From Typhlomys cinereus (taxonomy: Eukaryota; Chordata; Mammalia; Rodentia; Platacanthomyidae), in assembly GCA_023101885.1 (NCBI GenBank), contig JALPQD010000004.1:16520688-16584687 (forward strand): a DNA stretch of 64,000 nucleotides, read 5' to 3'. Positions 59,173 to 64,000 of the stretch are shown in pieces. A program made the position numbers and the translations under genes. How positions within the stretch are numbered: position 1 is the stretch's first letter; every line of letters starts with the position of its first letter. The notes under the pieces are model-generated. The model searched no databases. It was given only the letters and a program-made list of their open reading frames with translations, and had not been told where the DNA came from.

Positions 59173-60094
59173 ACTCATATCATGAACTTTTCTATGACCC
59201 AGAAAACCATATTCTGTACCTCAAAAGTAATTCCAGGGGATGTTTTGCATAGAATATTCTGAACAAATCCAGAGTTAAAGGTAAAATTTAGTAAGAGATT
59301 TCCTTTTCTAAAGCTTTTCTCTTCAAACCCATAGAATCATTAAAGCTGTTGGTATGAATAATACAAAAAATGTTTTCATAAGTAGTTAAGACAGGTGGAA
59401 CTAATAGAAACAGAAATATCGAAATTACAACAAAACTCGTGGAAATAGAGTGGTAGATTTGTGCTGTATAATCTAATGGTTGCATGAGAGAGTGGGGAAA
59501 GATGATCATTGGACCCATAGTTGCTTAGATTTAAGTGCTGAAGTCTTCCTCATATTCCAGTTCTATCCTCTATTTCTGATGATTTCAAACTCAAAGATGC
59601 TGCCAACAATTTGACATTTACAATCAGATAATTAATATCTGTTATCAATGTACAAGTCAAAACCAATGTCCTTGAAATACTAACTCAGTTTTTTTTATTC
59701 AAACCTGACCCTCTCCCATGATTATCATCTCCTGGCCATGCAGACATTGCTTTAGGCCAAAATGAAAGAACCATAGTTGACTGTGTAGAGCTCAAGCTAC
59801 AAGAGTTGTATATTAAAACATTGCCTCTAACCCATTCCCAAATTCTTTTTCTTAAACTGCCATAGACTGAAGGAGACTCCTGTACTGTTCTTTCTGCAGT
59901 CAGTTCTACAAGGCAGTCTATGTCACTACTTTAATGTCCAAATTCAACTAGAATTCTCACTTAACATATTTGAGAGACTTTTTTTGAAATCACAGTGACA
60001 AGTAGATATTCCATGGCCATATGCATCTCATCTGTGTTCTTATCGACCTCCCCAACTCTTAACCCATTCATTCCAGAATATTTGTCAAATCAAC
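59173..60094. other. Stretch without proven gene, minus-strand open segments
   Basis: A 76-codon minus-strand frame (59518-59288) contains a hydrophobic run of about 20 residues (positions 29-46) suggestive of a membrane segment. There is no family match. It may be related to the open segment left of the L1. Confidence 0.3.
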
Positions 60095-60505
60095 TGTTGC
60101 AGTCAGCCTGCATGGTTGCTGATAAATGACCATCAAACAGCTTAAGGGAACAAGGGATTTATTCTCTTACGATTTCTGGTTACAGTTCTCAGTCCAGCTT
60201 GTCAGGAGAGCATGCACCAACACCATGGCCGAAGGAACTGGCTACACCATCACTGCATAATGGCTGAGAGATGGACAATCCTTACTTGCCAGTCCAGCAT
60301 GTCTGGCCAAGTATACAGAAGGATGCCAACTCTCTCAACCAGCTTTCTATGATTTATCCAGGGCTAAATCTCACCCACCATGGGCTGGGTCTTCCCCATC
60401 AGCTAGACAATCTCCTTCAGGTTTGCTCTGGCCTTAACCATCAACTCTCTACAACTGTGCCCAGAGCTCAAACCCTCAGTCAAGTTGACATCGGTGCTTA
60501 ACTAT
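60095..60505 (-). repeat. Old LTR-like rodent repeat, minus strand
   Basis: aacaagggatttattctctt, cagttctcagtccagctt, cccaccatgggctgggtctt and gtcaagttgacatcgg recall a MaLR/LTR-like rodent family read in reverse. The family is not certain. Confidence 0.45.
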
Positions 60506-60954
60506 GACACTAACTTTGCAAATTCTTTCTTGCATTATATGTTTAACACTTACAATTTCATTTTCCTAAAATAGATTTTCCTAAATGCTGCTTTTTCAGA
60601 GACACCTTCTTCAATTCTCCATCTAAAATAGTATCATTTTTTCTCTTTTTCTAATTTAATTATTTACAGCACTGCTCATAGAAAATAATACATTTTTTTC
60701 TGGTATTTTTCTTTTGTTACCCTAAAATCTCCATGAATAACAAGAAAATACTTCTTGATAAAGGCTATATTTAATCCTCAAAATAGGTAAAATTCTTCAG
60801 TACTCATGTAGCAATTTATGGCCATTAGTTTGAGTAATAATAGAAATGGACAATATGAAGAGTAATTGAAGCAGAAAAGGAGATTCAGAGAGAAAACTTT
60901 CAGAGAGATTGTTAGAACGAAAATCAGAAAAACAAAACATTAATATGCTATTTC
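60506..60954. other. A+T-rich stretch without gene
   Basis: No supported feature. Confidence 0.5.
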
Positions 60955-61430
60955 ATTGCAACTATTTATAAGAATGCACAAATGAGAGTAGCCTAAATTT
61001 CTGTCGACTGATAAAAAATTAAGTTAATTATGCTGTATAAGAAACAATGATATGCCATTCAGCTATTTTAAAGAAAATTGAATCCTGATCCTTACCACAG
61101 TGTGGGTGAAAGTCAGAATCATTTTGTTATGTGAAAAGTGCCATGAACTAAAAAATAAGCATTCTATGATATCATTCAAATGTGTGATCAATAAAAGTGT
61201 ATCTTACAGAAGTTAAGAATAATTTAATAGTAATTACCTGAGACACAGTTGAAAAGCTAGTCTGTTTATAATGAAGTTACAGTAAGTAACCAGAATCTCT
61301 GGTATGCTAACACTCTTCAGGCTGACTATAGATCTGTAGGTCACAATGATGTACTGCACATTACAAATAACTAGAAAAAAGAACTTTAGAAACTTTTACC
61401 AAAAGAGCTAATGAATGTTAAAAAGATAGA
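60955..61430 (+). repeat. Ancient L1 3' region, plus strand
   Basis: atgagagtagcctaaatttc, gatatgccattcagctattt, atatcattcaaatgtgtgat and ggctgactatagatctg follow the order of an old mammalian L1 3' end. Confidence 0.6.
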
Positions 61431-61698
61431 TAAGTTTACTCTGATTTTCACCTTACATAATATACATGCAACAACAAGATGTCTTATGGTGCCCCAAAAA
61501 TGTATATTCTATTTGTTTTATGTATCAGTTTAAAATGAATTAATTTCTAAATGTAGTCTTTATAGAAAACAACTGATAAACAAAAAGAATAAAGGTTTCA
61601 TTAAGTACATGATGCATTTTATATTGTACTGATAGATTATTCATTGACTCATTAACAGAATGTCTGTTGTGAGGTAGAAATCCAGCCAAGACGAGGAA

Positions 61699-61760
61699 CA
61701 TGAATCACAAAGAGAAAAATGACAAGTCACATGAATCACAAAAAGAAAAATAACAAGTCA
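61699..61760. repeat. 31-bp tandem duplication
   Basis: Two units start at 61699 and 61730, each reading catgaatcacaaa[g/a]ag, then aaaaat[g/a]acaagtca. Two substitutions separate them, and a partial third unit follows. Confidence 0.85.
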
Positions 61761-62115
61761 CATGACTCACAGATCTACAGACAGAACAGACAGCTTGAAA
61801 ACATTCACCAAAGTCACCTTTTACATTTTGTGTTGTTCTGTTCTATTTTGTTTATTCCTTACTGGATATTATTAAGAATTCTTTGTTCTGTCTAAAAGCT
61901 TTGTTGAAATAATCACGGCTTTGTAAAAGATTTATTCATCATGATGTGTAAGCATTTATCTTAAATGCATTTATTCAATGGCTGCATTTTCACTTGATTA
62001 TCTTAAGGATTAAGGAGTAATCAATTTGAGGGGATGATTCAGAATTCTAAAGAAGCTTTGACTTGAAGGTTTTAGAAAAGTTTTTTTTTAATAGCAAAAG
62101 CATTTCTTCCGCTTT

Positions 62116-62431
62116 CACTTTTTTAAAAATTTATTTTATGTGTGCGTGTGTGTGTGTGTGTGTGTGTATGTGTGTGTGTGTATGTGTGTGTGTGTATGTA
62201 TATGTATGTTTCAGAGGGCATTGTGTGTCCCTGAGGAGGATCAAGAGTGACTTGGAAAATCATCCTGCATTACTTCTACCTCCATATTGCTTCCTCCTGT
62301 GATTTCCCAGGCTCCACCCACCAGGGCTTGAAATGAGACCAGCCCTGTTTCCTCCTGATATCTACAGGATCCAACTAAGGTCCTTTTGTCTATGAGGCAG
62401 AGTCTTAACACTTAAGACATCTCTCCAGCTC
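62116..62431 (-). repeat. Old B2-class SINE, minus strand, with (TG)n
   Basis: The (TG)n/(TATG) tract is at 62139-62212. It is followed by gatcaagagtgacttgg, gatttcccaggctccaccc and a head ending cttaagacatctctccagct. Confidence 0.8.
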
Positions 62432-63271
62432 CAATCTCTACTTTTTTTGACATGCCTATTTCCAAAATTTAATACATGTAATAATATAACTGTTATGTGA
62501 TCCTTACAGACATATTTATTTTGATCTACAAGTGCCCTCTGTAGCTCCTTAAATGGTATAAGAAACACATAGGCATGTGGATGAACGCACTGAAGAATTG
62601 TAAAGTATCCCAGTCTCTTTCAGCCTGATATCATCCATGCTAAGTAACTCAGAAATGGTAGAGTTGCTGGAGTGGTGAATGAGTGAGTACAGGAGCAAAG
62701 GGATTATATTTGATGCAAGTTCAGTAAGGAACAACTAGGAATCATGGCCTGCAACATCAATAAGTAAGGGAAGAGTTTTTGCATAAATGTTTCTGTATTT
62801 TTTGTGTACCAAAATAACTCCAAAGGCTAGGTCTCAAAAGTCAACAATGTAATTCCAACAATGATGGAGCAAAACAGTTTGTTTAACTCAGGAAGTCTAA
62901 ACCTCCCAAGTCAAGTTGGATTACAGCATTCCTTAGAATCATATCCATGTTTCCATTAAGATTACTTTCCTCAAATAAGACCTAGCTATATTTTACCTGC
63001 TTACATTTCAGGTGCATTAACAATGTACAATAAAATGTAGTAACTCAGATGATAAGTAGTGTTAAAAAATCATTTGGGACAAAATGACTGTAAGAAAGAG
63101 TCAAATTGAAACCATTGTACAAAAGTCTATGAATTTTTAAGAAACCTGCGTTATCAAGCATCTTTTGTGTAATCAATCAGAAAAAAATTTGCAAACCAGA
63201 GGTTTGTTCCATAGACTTGAGAACCAAATAATTATTTTAGCCCGTGCCTTATTGTCACAGTTTCCTTCTGT

Positions 63272-63304
<33 letters not shown>

Positions 63305-64000
63305 ATGTGTCTGTGTGTGTGTGTGAGCTGTGTGTGAATCAAACTCTGAGGAATTGTAAAAACATCATGATCTCTAAGGAAAAAGGTCTGTAAAAATCCC
63401 ACTTATGGTCTATGCTGCATGAGGTAGTTCTCTTTTCTTTGATTTTGGCTTTTTTCACCTTAAAAATGTCTAATATACATCTGTAATACCACAATTGTTT
63501 ATATCCTTCACTATGTTTCAACTACATTAGTATTCACTTCCTTATTACAGAAGGAATGAATTTGATAAAATCCTTCAAATCCCTCTATAATCTAACCTTA
63601 GTTGAAACAATATGTATTATTTATTTTGGGGAATTAGAAAAAAATCTCTAATTTTATTTAGACAACCTTAAATATAAAATTAAGATTTAGAGAAGTATCA
63701 TGTTTAGGTTCTATATGTCGCATATGTAGACATTTGCAATTGAATTTGCATATCTATAAAAGGGGTTTCAGATCCCTCCTGGGGTTTTAAACATAAAAAC
63801 AAACAAACAATACCTCAAAGGATGGATAGATAAGAGAATAGCATGATAAACAACATGAAAGACACTCTAAAAATAAAGAAAAAGAAAGGTTAATTATGAA
63901 CCTTAAGAGAGTTGTCATGTAGGTGTGCTCATAGATGTATTTTAGACTGATAGGAAGAGTGACTTCAGTGATTCATGGCTCATATTTTTATATACTTAGC
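62432..64000. other. A+T-rich stretch without gene, with (TG)n
   Basis: A (TG)n microsatellite lies at 63275-63326. No other feature is supported up to the window edge. Confidence 0.6.

Overview
This is nuclear DNA from a rodent, and everything I can support in it is repeat-derived. Three things point to a myomorph (probably muroid) rodent that is not laboratory mouse or rat. There are B1-type (7SL-derived), B4/RSINE-type and ID-like SINEs. There is a tRNA-derived, B2-class SINE with an internal pol III promoter and an AATAAA-bearing A-rich tail, whose sequence is not the mouse or rat B2 consensus. There are several L1 elements with long G-rich 3' ends, plus ERVK- and MaLR-type LTR elements. 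The DNA is A+T-rich with many (CA)n, (CT)n and (AT)n tracts. I find no exon chain, CpG-island promoter, functional tRNA/rRNA gene or host protein-coding gene. Nearly all open frames are repeat-derived or chance. The window looks intergenic or deep intronic.

Layout. 1-3214: a minus-strand, deleted ERVK-like provirus whose 3' LTR runs off the left edge. 3.4-9.1 kb: SINEs, a solo LTR (4931-5454) and a short LTR-derived poly(A) retroposon (~7.8 kb). 9504-13912: a plus-strand class II (ERVK) provirus with both LTRs, a 6-bp target duplication, a broken gag, traces of nucleocapsid and integrase, and no reverse transcriptase or env that I can recognise. 15.3 kb: a second LTR-derived poly(A) retroposon with a perfect 15-bp target duplication. 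16-20.6 kb: old L1, two B1 copies, another L1 end and an old LTR. 20.6-30 kb: mostly unique A+T-rich DNA with three L1 3' ends and two SINEs. 30-32 kb: a MaLR-like LTR plus internal region, interrupted by a SINE. 32.8-38.2 kb: an L1 cluster containing a 3' ORF2 remnant with an open frame and a classic 5'-inverted (twin-primed) L1. 38-45 kb: mostly unique. 45-47 kb: B3/RSINE-type SINEs, one of them split by a solo LTR. 51-52.5 kb: a B4, a young B2-like SINE with a perfect 17-bp duplication, and an older one. 54.9-56.3 and 61 kb: ancient L1. 58-60 kb: unidentified minus-strand open segments split by a recent L1 3' end.

The most interesting signal links four loci. Two complete solo LTRs (4.9 and 46.3 kb) share their 3' part with two short inserts (7.8 and 15.3 kb). 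In both inserts the LTR sequence stops at the same nucleotide, just after the AATAAA-type signal, and continues directly as poly(A). These look like processed transcripts that began in or before the LTR, were polyadenylated at its R/U5 boundary and were inserted by L1 machinery. That would make an LTR-derived, SINE-like retroposon.
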